Shown: positions 28,137 through 38,151 of the stretch, one piece after another
Position numbering within the stretch: position 1 is the first letter of the stretch
How the letters are laid out: each line of letters starts with the position of its first letter
Origin: Corynebacterium sp. TAE3-ERU12
Lineage (GTDB): Bacteria; Actinomycetota; Actinomycetes; Mycobacteriales; Mycobacteriaceae
Assembly: GCF_019209905.1 (NCBI RefSeq)
Contig: NZ_JAHUTM010000001.1
Coordinates: 620,001-684,000 of the forward strand
Direction: 5' to 3'
Length of the DNA: 64,000 nt
Program-made: the position numbers and the translations under genes
The notes under the pieces: generated by a model
What the model saw: only the letters and a program-made list of their open reading frames with translations
Told to the model about the DNA's origin: nothing
The model's database searches: none

Positions 28137-28919
28137 ATGATTACCTACGACTTCACCTCGCGCACCGCACTGATTACCGGAGGCACCCGCGGCATTGGCC
28201 GCGCCGCCGCCGTCACCCTCGCCAAAGCCGGCGCCAATATCGCCATCACCTCCCGCCACGACGCGGCCGCACACGCAGCCGCCGCCGAGATTGCTGCCGA
28301 CACCGGCGCAAACGTCATCGGTATCGGCGCCCATGCCGGCAGCGAAGAAGCCGCCGAAGCCTGCTGCGCCGAAGTAGTAGACACATTCGGCAGCCTGGAC
28401 GTGCTGGTCAATAACGCCGGCACGAACCCCGCCTTCGGCCCGCTGGTGAAGCAGAGCCGCGAAGCACTGGAGAAAACCTTCGCCATCAATGCGCTCGCCC
28501 CGGTGACATGGACTGGTGCCGCAGTGCGCGCCGGGATGGGCAACAATCCCGGCGCCTCGGTTATCAATATCGCCTCCATCGGTGCCCTCACCGTCGAGGA
28601 CCACCTCGGCGCCTACGACGCGGCGAAATCCGCGTTGCTGCACATCACCCGCCAGCTCTCCCGCGAACTTGCCCCCGCAATCCGGGTCAACGCGATTTCC
28701 CCGGGCGTGGTGCGCACCAAACTCTCAGAGGCACTGTGGCGCGACCATGAGCAGGCCGTGAACTCCATCACCCCGCTGGGCCGCATCGGCGAACCCGGCG
28801 ACGTCGCGCAGCTCATCGCCTTCCTCGCCAGCGACGCTGCTGGCTGGATAACCGGCGAGAACGTCGTTATTGACGGTGGTCAGCTCATCGGCACGCCGCA
28901 ACCCACCCCGAAGAAATAG
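28137..28919 (+). CDS. Short-chain dehydrogenase/reductase
   Basis: A 260-residue classical SDR: cofactor loop TGGTRGIG near residues 15-22, NNAG near 90, active Ser in INIASIGA near 142 and YDAAK near 159. A probable 3-hydroxyacyl-CoA or 3-oxoacyl-thioester redox role follows from its neighbours (acyl-CoA dehydrogenase, ligase). ATG 28137 has GAGGACG upstream. It precedes the acyl-CoA dehydrogenase by 7 bases and is in the same operon. Confidence 0.92.
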   Translation: MITYDFTSRTALITGGTRGIGRAAAVTLAKAGANIAITSRHDAAAHAAAAEIAADTGANVIGIGAHAGSEEAAEACCAEVVDTFGSLDVLVNNAGTNPAFGPLVKQSREALEKTFAINALAPVTWTGAAVRAGMGNNPGASVINIASIGALTVEDHLGAYDAAKSALLHITRQLSRELAPAIRVNAISPGVVRTKLSEALWRDHEQAVNSITPLGRIGEPGDVAQLIAFLASDAAGWITGENVVIDGGQLIGTPQPTPKK

Positions 28920-28926
28920 GCCCGAT

Positions 28927-30144
28927 ATGGATTTCCGCCCCACCGAGCGCACTAAGAAACTGCAGGCCCAGCTCGAGGCGTTCATGGCCGAGCATATTTA
29001 CCCGGCCGAACGGAGCGTCGCCGAGGCCATTGCAGCCACCGGTAACTCGCACCACCACCCTGAGGTCGTCGAACAGCTCAAAGCCAAGGCCAAAGCTGAA
29101 GGCCTGTGGAATCTTTTCCACCCGCACCCCGGCACCGGCCCGGGGCTGAGCAATACCGAATACGCACCGCTTGCCGAAATCATGGGCCGCAGCCCGCACT
29201 TGGCCCCGGAGGTGTTCAACTGCAATGCCCCCGATACCGGCAATATGGAGATCCTCGAGCTTTTCGGCACTGCCGAGCATCGCGAGAAATACCTCACCCC
29301 GCTGCTTGAGGGCACCATCCGGTCCGCGTTTTGCATGACTGAACCTGGTGTGGCTTCCTCTGACGCCACTAACGTCGCTATGCGCATGGAGCCCACCGAC
29401 GGCGGCTACCTGCTCAATGGCCGCAAATGGTTTGCGTCTAATGCCATGCACCCCAACCTTGCGGTGCTGATTGTTATGGGTAAGACCAGCCCTGATGCTG
29501 ATGTGCACCACCAGCAGTCGATGTTGGTGGTGCCTGCCGACGCTGCTGGCGTGCAGGTGGTGCGCAACCTTCCGGTTTTCGGCTACCACGACCGCGAGGG
29601 TCATGCTGAGGTGCACTTCGATAATGTCTTCGTGCCCACCAAGGACATTCTCAAAGGGGAGGGGCAGGGCTTCGCGATCGCCCAGGCCCGTCTTGGGCCC
29701 GGGCGTATCCACCACGCCATGCGCGCTATCGGGATGGCCGAACGTGCCTTGGAGCTGATGTGTACCCGCGCTGATTCCCGGGAGACTTTCGGCCGCCCGC
29801 TGTCTAGCCGTGACAATATTCGAGACTGGATCGCCAATTCCCGCATCGATATTGAGATGGCCCGGCTTTTGACGTTGAAGGCTGCCTGGTTGATGGACGA
29901 ATATGGAAATAAGGAAGCCCGCCAGGAGATTGCGGCGATTAAGGTCGCCGCGCCCCGGGTTGGTTTGGATGTGGTGGACCGGGCCATCCAGGTCTTTGGC
30001 GGCGAAGGTGTGACTGATGATGTCCCGCTGGCCACGTTCTGGGCTGGTCTGCGCGCCCTGCGCCTGGCCGACGGCCCCGATGAGGTGCATTTGATGACCA
30101 TCGCGCGCGCTGAACTGCGCCGTCACCGCAAGGAGAACCGATGA
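28927..30144 (+). CDS. Acyl-CoA dehydrogenase (ACAD10/11-like)
   Basis: A 405-residue flavoenzyme that forms the alpha-beta double bond in acyl-CoA. FCMTEPGVASSDATN (residues about 136-150) is the FAD/substrate loop and the C-terminal QVFGGEGVTDDVPLATFWAGLRALRLADGPDEVH matches the subgroup fused or linked to APH-like kinases (ACAD10/11 in animals). That link is reproduced here: an APH-like kinase gene overlaps its stop codon by 4 bases. In that pathway 4-hydroxy acids are phosphorylated before dehydrogenation. Confidence 0.93.
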   Translation: MDFRPTERTKKLQAQLEAFMAEHIYPAERSVAEAIAATGNSHHHPEVVEQLKAKAKAEGLWNLFHPHPGTGPGLSNTEYAPLAEIMGRSPHLAPEVFNCNAPDTGNMEILELFGTAEHREKYLTPLLEGTIRSAFCMTEPGVASSDATNVAMRMEPTDGGYLLNGRKWFASNAMHPNLAVLIVMGKTSPDADVHHQQSMLVVPADAAGVQVVRNLPVFGYHDREGHAEVHFDNVFVPTKDILKGEGQGFAIAQARLGPGRIHHAMRAIGMAERALELMCTRADSRETFGRPLSSRDNIRDWIANSRIDIEMARLLTLKAAWLMDEYGNKEARQEIAAIKVAAPRVGLDVVDRAIQVFGGEGVTDDVPLATFWAGLRALRLADGPDEVHLMTIARAELRRHRKENR

Positions 30145-31175
30145 GTGAATCCACCCCCACTGCTTTTGACCCGGACCGGATCGCCAAGTGGCTTGACCAC
30201 CTTCCCGGCGCCACCCGTGGGCCCGTCGATTTCGAGCGCCTCGGCGCCGGCCAGTCCAACTTGACCTACCGTGCCACCGACGCGGAGGGCAACCGCGTGG
30301 TCGTGCGCCGCCCACCGCTGGGGGCGTTGCAGTCCTCGGCCCATGATGTGGCCCGCGAAGGCCGTATTATGCAGGCGCTTTGGGGCACTGATGTGCCGGT
30401 GCCGGAGATTCTTGGCATCGCTGAGGACGCCGATATCGCCGATGCGCCGGTTGTGGCGATGGCGGAGGTCCCCGGGGTTGCGATCACATCTGATCGGCAT
30501 GCGGAGAAGTTCAGCCCTCAGGCGCGCCGGGCGGCGGCCGAGGGGCTTATCGACGCTATGGTCGCCATCCATAATGTTGATCTCAATGCCACGGGGCTCA
30601 ATTCGCTAGCGTCGCACGAGCCGTATGCCCCTCGTCAGCTGCGTCGTTGGTCGCGGCAGTGGGAGCGCACCCGCACTCGGGACTCGGCTGCCTTGGATAG
30701 TCTCACCGAGCGCCTTGAGAACACCATCTCGGCGCAGGATCGTACTGTGTTGGTTCATGGTGACCTGCACCTGGGCAACCTGTTGTGTCAGCCGGAGACC
30801 GGCGCGGTGCTAGCCGTTGTGGACTGGGAACTGTCCACCCTCGGTGATCCGCTTGCCGACGTCGGCAGCTTGCTTGCCTACTGGCCAGAGCGTGATGGAT
30901 TGGTCTTACCTGGTTTCGCCGCCGCTTTGCAGGAGGGCTTCCCGACGGGGCAGGAGCTGGCCCAGCGCTATATCGATGCCACCGGTTGTGATGGCAGCGC
31001 TTTGGCGTACTGGCATGTGCTGGGTTTGTGGAAGGTCGCCATTATTGCTGAAGGGGTGGTGCGTCGGGTGCGTGATATGCCCGCCAATGCTGCACCGGAT
31101 GGGGCTCCCACGGTGGAGATGGTTGACCACCTCATTGCTTATGCCGTCGGTGCTGCCGACCGCGCCGGGCTGTAA
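30141..31175 (+). CDS. APH-like phosphotransferase (4-hydroxyacyl-CoA kinase type)
   Basis: A 344-residue aminoglycoside-phosphotransferase-fold kinase. VLVHGDLHLGNLL near 205 is the catalytic loop (HGDxHxxN) and AVVDWELSTLGDPLADVGSLL near 228 the metal-binding DxE/DxG region; NLTYRAT near 38 and VVRRPP near 54 are the nucleotide lobe. This DWELSTLGDP version is typical of ACAD10-associated kinases rather than drug-resistance enzymes. Translational coupling to the acyl-CoA dehydrogenase supports a lipid-catabolic job. Confidence 0.9.
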   Translation: MSESTPTAFDPDRIAKWLDHLPGATRGPVDFERLGAGQSNLTYRATDAEGNRVVVRRPPLGALQSSAHDVAREGRIMQALWGTDVPVPEILGIAEDADIADAPVVAMAEVPGVAITSDRHAEKFSPQARRAAAEGLIDAMVAIHNVDLNATGLNSLASHEPYAPRQLRRWSRQWERTRTRDSAALDSLTERLENTISAQDRTVLVHGDLHLGNLLCQPETGAVLAVVDWELSTLGDPLADVGSLLAYWPERDGLVLPGFAAALQEGFPTGQELAQRYIDATGCDGSALAYWHVLGLWKVAIIAEGVVRRVRDMPANAAPDGAPTVEMVDHLIAYAVGAADRAGL

Positions 31176-31191
31176 CCGGCACTAGCTAGCG

Positions 31192-33243
31192 TTAGTGCGC
31201 GGCGTTAAGGCGCTCTAGTGGCTTGAGGGCGTGCTGCACATTGGTGGTGAACCAGAACGGCGGCATTGATTTGCGCAACCACGGCCCGTACCGGGCGGTG
31301 ACCAGGCGCGGGTCGAGCACTGCGATGACGCCGCGGTCATCGACGGAGCGCAGCAACCGGCCGGCGCCCTGGGCAAGCAGCAGGGCTGCGTGCGTGGCTG
31401 AGACCTCCATGAACCCATTGCGCCCGGCATTATCCGCAGCCCGCGCCCGCGCGGAGGACAGTGGGTCATCGGGGCGGGGGAAGGGGATGCGGTCAATCAT
31501 GACCAGCGACAGTGCTGGCCCAGGCACATCCACGCCTTGCCACAGCGATAAGGTCCCGAATAGGCAGGTTTGCGCATCGGCGGCGAACTGGTCGACGAGC
31601 GCCCCGGTGGTGTCTTCGCCCTGGCAGAGGATCGGCATTTCGAGGCGCTGACGTAGCTGTTCGGCGGCCCGCTCGGCGCCACGCCGCGAACTGAATAGTC
31701 CCAGTGTGCGGCCCCCGGCAGCGGTGATGAGTTGCTCCATGCGGTCCAGCATTGCCGGGTCAGTGCCCTCTCGTCCGGGGCGCGGCAGGTCGCTGGCCAC
31801 GTACAAAATGCCGGACCGGGCCGGATCGAAGGGGGAGCCCACATCGAGGCTGGTGAAACTGTTTTTCGGCAGTCCCCAGGTGGCGGCCATCGCGTCGAAA
31901 CGCCCACCTAAGGTCAGTGTTGCTGAGGTCAAGACGACCGTGGATTCACCGAAGAGGCGCTCGCGCAGCAGCCCAGAAATCGACAGCGGTGCCACAGTGA
32001 GGACCTGGTCCTCATTAGCCCACACCACATCGGGCCCAGCACCAGGATCATCCTGCTCGAATTGCTCCAGTACCCGCACGCAGGTGTCGTGCAGGGTTTC
32101 GCACATGGCCAGCACGGTTTGCCGGTCGGCGTCTTCACCCTGGCTGGAGGTCTGCAGTGCGGTGACCGTGGCATGCAAGGCGTTGCGCAGCGCTGCCAGT
32201 GCATTGCCGACGGCGGGGTCGAGCTCCACCCACCGGCATTGCACCTGGTCCCCGAGATCGTGCAGCAAGGTGTGGAACGCATCATTGGCATCATTGAGCC
32301 GGTCTGCCTGGTCCTCCGCGCCGAATTTCTTTGCCCTGGTGGCGGCGTTAGCAATGGCTCGGCGACTGAGTTCTTCAGTGGCCATACCAGTGATCCGGGA
32401 TTCCAGTTCATGGGCCTCGTCAACGATGACCTTGGAGTGTTCCGGCAGCACCGCCGCATCGGTCATCGCATCGATAGCCAGCAGTGAGTGATTGGTGACC
32501 ACCACATCGACCATGCTGGCCGCCCGGCGCGCCTGTTCGGCGAAACATTCTTCACCTTCCGGGCACGGTCCAGCAGCGGCGCGTTCTTTCGAGGTCATCG
32601 ACACCATCCGCCAGGCCCGGTCGGAAACACCGGGGACGAGTTCATCGCGGTCCCCGGTGGTGGTGTGCCTGGCCCATTCGCGGATACGCAGTACTTCAGC
32701 GGCCTGGCGGCTCAGCGCTGCCTCGTTAATGATTTCTGCCTGGTCAGTGTCGTTATTGTGTGGGTCCGCGGTCTCAGTGCGTTCCAGTTTGTCCAGGCAG
32801 ACATAGTTATTGCGGCCTTTGAGGATCGCGAAGGTCGGGGTGCGCCCCAGCGGGCCGGAGAGCGCTTCAGCCAGGCGCGGCAGGTCCCGGTCGACAAGCT
32901 GGCGTTGCAGCGCGATAGTCGCCGTGGATACCACCACAGGTCCCCCATCGGTCATTGCCGAACGGATCGCGGGAACCAGGTAGGCCAGTGATTTACCCGT
33001 GCCGGTACCGGCCTGCACAGCAACATGCTTGCCAGAGCTGAGTGCTTCGTGCACGGCGCGGGTCATTGCCACCTGGCCATCGCGGCGGCTACCACCGAGC
33101 TCGTCAACAGCGATTGCCAGCAGGCCCTCCACCTCATCGGCGGTGGCGGGGTCGAGCAGGTCCGCCTCGTCGTGCACATCGCCGGCAATATCGACCTCGG
33201 GGGTGTCGAAATCAGCGGCTACCTCGTCGAAGAAATCAGACAC
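31192..33243 (-). CDS. dinG: DinG/XPD-family ATP-dependent DNA helicase
   Basis: A 683-residue superfamily-2 helicase. Walker A is AGTGTGKSLAYLVPA (near 78) and the DEAH box is VIVDEAHELESRI (near 272). Cysteines CLDK, CPEGEECF around 150-215 fit the iron-sulfur cluster of the XPD/DinG family. SLWQGVDVPG and GRLLRSVDDRG are motifs V and VI. The role is probably structure-specific unwinding in repair. It ends 17 bases from the APH-like gene (convergent) and is 6 bases downstream of pncB, so pncB-dinG form an operon as in mycobacteria (Rv1330c-Rv1329c). Confidence 0.93.
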   Translation of the reverse strand: MSDFFDEVAADFDTPEVDIAGDVHDEADLLDPATADEVEGLLAIAVDELGGSRRDGQVAMTRAVHEALSSGKHVAVQAGTGTGKSLAYLVPAIRSAMTDGGPVVVSTATIALQRQLVDRDLPRLAEALSGPLGRTPTFAILKGRNNYVCLDKLERTETADPHNNDTDQAEIINEAALSRQAAEVLRIREWARHTTTGDRDELVPGVSDRAWRMVSMTSKERAAAGPCPEGEECFAEQARRAASMVDVVVTNHSLLAIDAMTDAAVLPEHSKVIVDEAHELESRITGMATEELSRRAIANAATRAKKFGAEDQADRLNDANDAFHTLLHDLGDQVQCRWVELDPAVGNALAALRNALHATVTALQTSSQGEDADRQTVLAMCETLHDTCVRVLEQFEQDDPGAGPDVVWANEDQVLTVAPLSISGLLRERLFGESTVVLTSATLTLGGRFDAMAATWGLPKNSFTSLDVGSPFDPARSGILYVASDLPRPGREGTDPAMLDRMEQLITAAGGRTLGLFSSRRGAERAAEQLRQRLEMPILCQGEDTTGALVDQFAADAQTCLFGTLSLWQGVDVPGPALSLVMIDRIPFPRPDDPLSSARARAADNAGRNGFMEVSATHAALLLAQGAGRLLRSVDDRGVIAVLDPRLVTARYGPWLRKSMPPFWFTTNVQHALKPLERLNAAH

Positions 33244-33249
33244 AGTGGG

Positions 33250-34551
33250 CTAGACGCGGTCGAAGCGAACCTGAATAACAGGCTCGTCCCGGGAGAGCGC
33301 CAGGCCCTCCCACGGCAGGGTGATGAGGCGGGCAGCTAAGTGTTCCCGCGACTGTTCCAACGTCGGCAAGCCCTCGATGACCTCACCATCGCGCATCAAC
33401 GCCACGGTGAGCGGGTGCGACTGCAAGGTACCGATCTGCGGCTGCTCAGCGCCCAAGGGGTAGGCGACTTCTTCGACCGCCGTGCCAGAGCGTCGGCAAG
33501 CACGCACCGCAGCCTTGGCGCCACCATGTGAATGCTTATCCCGCGAGCGTTTCGCCACCGGCACCCCCTCAACCTCGACGAGCTTGTACACCAGGCCAGC
33601 GGTGGGGGCCCCAGACCCAGTGACCACGGAAGTGCCCACACCATAGGCGTCGACGGGCTCTGCGCGCAGCGCGGCAATGGCGAACTCGTCGAGGTCAGAG
33701 GAGACCACGATGCGGGTGTTGTGGGCGCCGAGGTCATCAAGTTGCTGGCGCACTTTACGGGCCAGCACACCAAGGTCACCGGAGTCGATGCGTACCGCAC
33801 CAAGTTCCGGGCCGGCGACCTCAATGGCGGTGGCAACACCTTGGGTGATGTCGTAGGTATCCACCAGCAACGTTGTGCCGGTGCCCAGAGAATCAACCTG
33901 GGCGCGGAAGGCACCTGCCTCATCGGCATTGCCATCGGCGTCGGTATGCAGCAGGGTCCACGAATGCGCAGAGGTACCCGAGGCTGGGATGCCGTATTCC
34001 TTCGATGCCTCCAGATTCGAGGTGGCATCGAAACCGGCGAGGTAGGCGGCGCGGGCGGCGGTGACAGCGGCGGTTTCCTGGGTGCGGCGCGACCCCATCT
34101 CGATAATGGGTCGGCCATCAGCGGCGGTGACCATACGTGCGGCGGCGGAGGCGACCGCGGAATCGGAGTTGAGAATCGACAGGATGAGTGTTTCTAGGAT
34201 CACGCATTCGGCGAAGGTGCCGCGCACAGTCAAAATCGGGGAGGCCGGGAAGTACAGTTCGCCTTCGCGGTAGCCGTCGATATGCCCAGTGAAGCGGTAC
34301 TGGCGTAAGTACTCGATGGTGTCTTCGTCGAGGAAATCAAGGGTGGCCAGCTGCTCTTCGGTGAACCGGAAGCGGGTGACCGCGTCGAGAACCCGGGCGG
34401 TGCCGGCAACCACACCGTAGCGGCGTTCATTGGGAAGGCGCCGACCGAAGACCTCGAAGGCGCACTGCCGGTGGGCGGTGCCATCGCGCAGAGAGGCCTG
34501 CAGCATGGTCAATTCGTACATATCGGTAAGTAACGCGGTCGATTCAGTCAC
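33250..34551 (-). CDS. pncB: Nicotinate phosphoribosyltransferase
   Basis: A 433-residue enzyme that makes nicotinate mononucleotide in NAD salvage. [13 protein letters not shown] at residues 10-22 is the family start. [10 protein letters not shown] and [11 protein letters not shown] hold the active-site residues, and [20 protein letters not shown] is the phosphoribosyl-binding region. GTG at 34551 begins [13 protein letters not shown]; an upstream ATG would add 8 residues. It is divergent from clpS with 54 bases between the starts. Confidence 0.95.
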   Translation of the reverse strand: MTESTALLTDMYELTMLQASLRDGTAHRQCAFEVFGRRLPNERRYGVVAGTARVLDAVTRFRFTEEQLATLDFLDEDTIEYLRQYRFTGHIDGYREGELYFPASPILTVRGTFAECVILETLILSILNSDSAVASAAARMVTAADGRPIIEMGSRRTQETAAVTAARAAYLAGFDATSNLEASKEYGIPASGTSAHSWTLLHTDADGNADEAGAFRAQVDSLGTGTTLLVDTYDITQGVATAIEVAGPELGAVRIDSGDLGVLARKVRQQLDDLGAHNTRIVVSSDLDEFAIAALRAEPVDAYGVGTSVVTGSGAPTAGLVYKLVEVEGVPVAKRSRDKHSHGGAKAAVRACRRSGTAVEEVAYPLGAEQPQIGTLQSHPLTVALMRDGEVIEGLPTLEQSREHLAARLITLPWEGLALSRDEPVIQVRFDRV

Positions 34552-34605
34552 GACGCCGAGTCTAACCCGGTGCACGTATCAATTGGCGTCGTTATTCTGG
34601 TGAAC

Positions 34606-34899
34606 ATGACCATGCCTGCCGCAACCCCAATGGAGGTCGCCGACCCCCATACGGAGACCAAGGCCGATAAACCGTGGCTCTGCATTGTCTGGGATGACCC
34701 AGTCAATCTGATGAGCTATGTCACCTACGTGTTCCAGATGCTGTTCGGGATGGGCCGCCAGGAGGCCCACGAACTAATGCTGAAGGTGCATGAGGAGGGT
34801 CGTGCTGTGGTGTCCTCGGGCGAGCGTGACAAAGTTGAATCCGATGTGAAGAAGCTGCATAAGGCTGGCCTGTGGGCCACAATGCAGCAGGCCGAGTAG
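34606..34899 (+). CDS. clpS: ATP-dependent Clp protease adaptor ClpS
   Basis: A 97-residue adaptor that delivers N-degron substrates to ClpC/ClpA-Clp[24 protein letters not shown] is the N-end-rule binding region (DDPVN loop), and [16 protein letters not shown] follows with the conserved Met-His. ATG 34606 is chosen from position and length. It starts a long plus-strand run of conserved genes. Confidence 0.95.
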   Translation: MTMPAATPMEVADPHTETKADKPWLCIVWDDPVNLMSYVTYVFQMLFGMGRQEAHELMLKVHEEGRAVVSSGERDKVESDVKKLHKAGLWATMQQAE

Positions 34900-34936
34900 A
34901 CGCCGGGCCGCCGCCCCGGGAAGGAGCATCCCCTCA

Positions 34937-35488
34937 ATGCAGCCTTGGAAACGCAAGCGTTCTCTTTTGCGTGGCGGCATCCGCTACCAGGCCGTCCTGG
35001 AGCCGCAGGAGCGACAGCTGCTCGGCGAACTGGCGGTGACGGTATGCGATTCGCTGATGGAGCGCGCCCGCACTGCGCCAAAAGATGAGTTGTCAGAACT
35101 CACCGGCATGGTCTCGGGGCATTCCGAAGCCCCCGATGACCCGCGCCTGGCGCGATTATTGCCGGATTTCGAGAAGCCTGATGATGAGCAGTACGACGGT
35201 GAGAACGCGATGCTGCGTTCGTTGCATGAGTCCGATATCACCCGCGGCAAATTAGAGCAGCTGCGCACAGTGATTGAGGCCCTGGAGCCCGCCGACGATG
35301 GTGTGGTCACCATCACAGAGGAACAGGCTCATGCGTGGCTGGCTGCGATTAATGACCTGCGGCTTTATTTACATGCGTCGTTGGAGAATCTCGCTGGTCC
35401 GATGGAGCACGCCGAGCAAACCGACATGTTCTACCAGTGGCTGACCTATAACCAGGAGTCTCTGGTTGAGGAGCTCATGCGCGCATGA
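34937..35488 (+). CDS. DUF2017 protein (ClpS-linked, function unknown)
   Basis: A 183-residue soluble protein. The start RGGIRYQAVLEPQERQLLGEL and end MFYQWLTYNQESLVEELM match DUF2017, which in actinobacteria always follows clpS. No catalytic motif is visible; it is acidic and mostly helical. It overlaps the P1-peptidase gene by 4 bases, so translation is coupled. A link to Clp proteolysis is inferred only from the constant gene order. Confidence 0.87.
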   Translation: MQPWKRKRSLLRGGIRYQAVLEPQERQLLGELAVTVCDSLMERARTAPKDELSELTGMVSGHSEAPDDPRLARLLPDFEKPDDEQYDGENAMLRSLHESDITRGKLEQLRTVIEALEPADDGVVTITEEQAHAWLAAINDLRLYLHASLENLAGPMEHAEQTDMFYQWLTYNQESLVEELMRA

Positions 35489-36591
35489 GTGCTCAGCGCA
35501 ATCCCCAGGGCGCGGCTGCGGTTTTCGGTGGGCGTGCCGACGTTGGCGCTGACGCTTTTGCTGAAGCCACCGTCGGTGTGCGCGTTGGCCATGCCAGCAG
35601 TGGTGATACTGGTGTGACGGTTCTTATCCCCGATGTGGCCGCCATCGGTGCGGTTGATGTGCGTGGGGGAGGACCCGGCACTCGGGAAACTGACTTACTT
35701 GATCCCTCCAACACTGTGCAGCGTGTTCACGCTATTGCCTTGTGTGGTGGGTCCGCGCCGGGCCTGGCTGCTGCTGATGGTGTGTTGGCTGCGTTGCGGG
35801 ATAACGGCGTCGGTGTGCAGGTCAGTGAGGATCACCCGGATATCCGAATCCCGGTGGTGCCTGCTGCGGTGATTTTTGATCTGCTTGTCGGGGCGGCTGA
35901 TGCGCCTGATGCTGAGCTGGGCCGGGCTGCTTTTGACGCGGCGAGCGCTGGGCCTGCCCAGTCCGGCAGTGTGGGCGCGGGGACCGCCGCGATGGCCGGT
36001 GCGCTCAAGGGCGGGGTGGGGCAGGCTGTGGTGCGGTTCGATAGCGGCGCTTATGTGGCTGCTGTTGTGGTGGCGAATCCCTTGGGGGCGGTGGTTGGGC
36101 CCGATAATAGGCTCTACGGTGACCCGGACTGGGGCACGTTGGATAGTGATGCCCGGGCCGGTTTGGACACAGTGTTTGTGGGATTGACCAAGGTATTGCG
36201 CCGGGAGGAGGGTTCTGATTCGGCGGATTCGGCAGCTTCGGCAGCTTCCGACGGTGCTGCGTCGGCGTTGAACACCACTATTGGTGCGGTCATCACCAAT
36301 GCGCCGGTTACTGCGGCCCAGGCACGCCGCCTGGCTATGGCCGGCCATGATGGTATGGCCAGGGCGATTCGCCCCTCCCACTTGCCTTTTGATGGGGACA
36401 CCCTGTTTTGCCTGGGTGATGTTGGTTCCGGCACGGAGGACAACCCGGCGGGGGTGAGTCCTGAGCAGCTGGCTGGACTGAGCGCTGCTGCTGCTGATGC
36501 GGTGCAGTTCGCCATTGTTGATGCGGTGCGCAGCGCCACCAGTCGTGGTGGGGTGCTAGCTTTTGCGGAACACGCAACCGCGGCACGGTGA
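35485..36591 (+). CDS. P1-family (DmpA-like) Ntn-hydrolase peptidase
   Basis: A 368-residue member of the self-cleaving DmpA/P1 family. TVGVRVGHASSGDTGVTVLIPD at the N terminus, GSVGAGTAAMAGALKGGVG near 160 and LNTTIGAVITNAP near 270 fit the family; cleavage is expected just before the Thr of NTTIG, which becomes the nucleophile. Between these lies an Asp/Ser/Ala-rich linker (DSADSAASAASDGAA). Mycobacterial Rv1333, in the same position, is a characterised aminopeptidase of this type. Confidence 0.9.
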   Translation: MSAQRNPQGAAAVFGGRADVGADAFAEATVGVRVGHASSGDTGVTVLIPDVAAIGAVDVRGGGPGTRETDLLDPSNTVQRVHAIALCGGSAPGLAAADGVLAALRDNGVGVQVSEDHPDIRIPVVPAAVIFDLLVGAADAPDAELGRAAFDAASAGPAQSGSVGAGTAAMAGALKGGVGQAVVRFDSGAYVAAVVVANPLGAVVGPDNRLYGDPDWGTLDSDARAGLDTVFVGLTKVLRREEGSDSADSAASAASDGAASALNTTIGAVITNAPVTAAQARRLAMAGHDGMARAIRPSHLPFDGDTLFCLGDVGSGTEDNPAGVSPEQLAGLSAAAADAVQFAIVDAVRSATSRGGVLAFAEHATAAR

Positions 36592-36600
36592 GGAGTAACG

Positions 36601-37254
36601 ATGGCACCAGGTTGGTATGGCAATCCGACGCGGGCCTATGGCGCCCAGCCCACGGTTCGGCGCTCGCCGCGTATGGCCCCCGCCCCCACCCAGCGTGATG
36701 GTGGCCCTGGGGTAGCTATTCGCACTGCCTTATGGTTCGTCGTCGTGATTTGGGCGGTGTTTTTCATCAACCGCTTCTTTTTCGCCGGAACCCTGAATTA
36801 TTTCGGTGTGCGCCCGTGGGACCCGCAGGGTTTGTGGGGGCTGCTGTGCGCGCCTTTTCTGCATGCTGACCTGGCGCACCTGATGGCTAATACGGTGCCG
36901 GCGGCGATTTTCACTGGTTTGATTGCGTGGAGTTCGCGCAGGTTATGGTTTCGTGTCACCATCATCGTGATGATCATTTCCGGGCTTGGTGCCTGGCTGA
37001 CTGGCAGTTTCGGGCAGGTCCATATCGGTGCGTCCGGTCTTATCTACGGCTGGTTGGCGTTTTTGTTGGTCCGTGGGTTTTATAACCGGTCGGTGCGGCA
37101 GATCTTGCTGGGCATTGTCTTGTTGTTCTCTTATTCCGGCATGTTGTGGGGAGTATTCCCCACCCAGATGGGCGTGAGCTGGCAGATGCACCTTTTCGGT
37201 GCGATTGGCGGCATCGTGGCTGCGGCCCGCATTAGTGGAAGGAATCGTGCGTGA
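36601..37254 (+). CDS. Rhomboid-family intramembrane serine protease
   Basis: A 217-residue membrane protein with about six helices. [13 protein letters not shown] (near 85) supplies the first His/Asn, [13 protein letters not shown] (near 143) the active serine in GxSG, and [14 protein letters not shown] (near 199) the catalytic histidine helix. The first 45 residues are proline-rich and cytosolic. It overlaps murI by 4 bases. Rhomboids cut single-pass membrane proteins; the target is unknown. Confidence 0.92.
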   Translation: MAPGWYGNPTRAYGAQPTVRRSPRMAPAPTQRDGGPGVAIRTALWFVVVIWAVFFINRFFFAGTLNYFGVRPWDPQGLWGLLCAPFLHADLAHLMANTVPAAIFTGLIAWSSRRLWFRVTIIVMIISGLGAWLTGSFGQVHIGASGLIYGWLAFLLVRGFYNRSVRQILLGIVLLFSYSGMLWGVFPTQMGVSWQMHLFGAIGGIVAAARISGRNRA

Positions 37255-38090
37255 CTCACCCCAATCTGCCCACTGATCTCGATGTGGACCGCACTGCACC
37301 GATCGGCATTTTCGATTCCGGTGTTGGTGGTCTTACGGTGGCGCGCACCATCGTCGAGAAGCTACCGCAGGAATCGATCATCTATATCGGCGATACCGCC
37401 AATGGTCCTTATGGGCCGCGCAAGCTCGCCGACGTGCGGCATTATGCGCAAAATATTGCCGACGATCTCGTCGACCGGGGCTGCAAGATGATTGTCATTG
37501 CCTGCAATACGGCTACCGCGGCGTTCTTGCGGGATGCCCGCGAGCGGTACCCGGTGCCGATTGTCGAGGTAATTGGGCCGGCGGTGCGGCGTGCGGTGGC
37601 AACTACCCGCAATGGCAAAGTCGGTGTGATTGCTACCTCGGCAACTATCCGGTCTAGGGCGTATCAGGATCTTTTCGATGCCATTCCGACGGTGGAGGCC
37701 GGGGCGGTGGATTGCCCTCGTTTCGTGGATTTCGTCGAGCGGGGGATCACCTCGGGCCGCCAGATCCTGGGGATTGCCGAGGGGTATCTGGCGCCGTTAC
37801 AGGAGATGGGGGTCGATACGTTGGTGCTCGGCTGCACGCATTACCCATTGCTTTCTGGTGTGGTGCAGTTGGCGATGGGCCCGGATGTGTCGTTGGTGTC
37901 CTCGGCGGAGGAGACCGCTAAGGATGTGCTGCGGGTGCTGAGTGAATTGGACTTATTGGCCGAGCCGGGGGTGGACCCGCATCCGACGTTGAGTTTTGAG
38001 GCCACTGGCGATCCGGAGCCGTTTTTGCGGCTTGCCCGGCGCTTCCTCGGTCCGGCCGTAACAGATGTCACAGGCGGCGCGATAATGTGA
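37251..38090 (+). CDS. murI: Glutamate racemase
   Basis: A 279-residue enzyme that makes D-glutamate for peptidoglycan. [10 protein letters not shown] at residues 21-30, the acid/base cysteine C85 in ACNTATAA and its partner C195 in GCTHYPLL are all present. A 4-base overlap with the rhomboid gene shows one operon. In mycobacteria cysM, cysO and mec lie between the P1 peptidase and rhomboid/murI; they are missing here. Confidence 0.96.
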   Translation: MTHPNLPTDLDVDRTAPIGIFDSGVGGLTVARTIVEKLPQESIIYIGDTANGPYGPRKLADVRHYAQNIADDLVDRGCKMIVIACNTATAAFLRDARERYPVPIVEVIGPAVRRAVATTRNGKVGVIATSATIRSRAYQDLFDAIPTVEAGAVDCPRFVDFVERGITSGRQILGIAEGYLAPLQEMGVDTLVLGCTHYPLLSGVVQLAMGPDVSLVSSAEETAKDVLRVLSELDLLAEPGVDPHPTLSFEATGDPEPFLRLARRFLGPAVTDVTGGAIM

Positions 38091-38151
38091 GATCAGCTCC
38101 CATAATGGGGTTGTCTTTCCTGCATTCACCATCACGTGGCACGATAGACGT

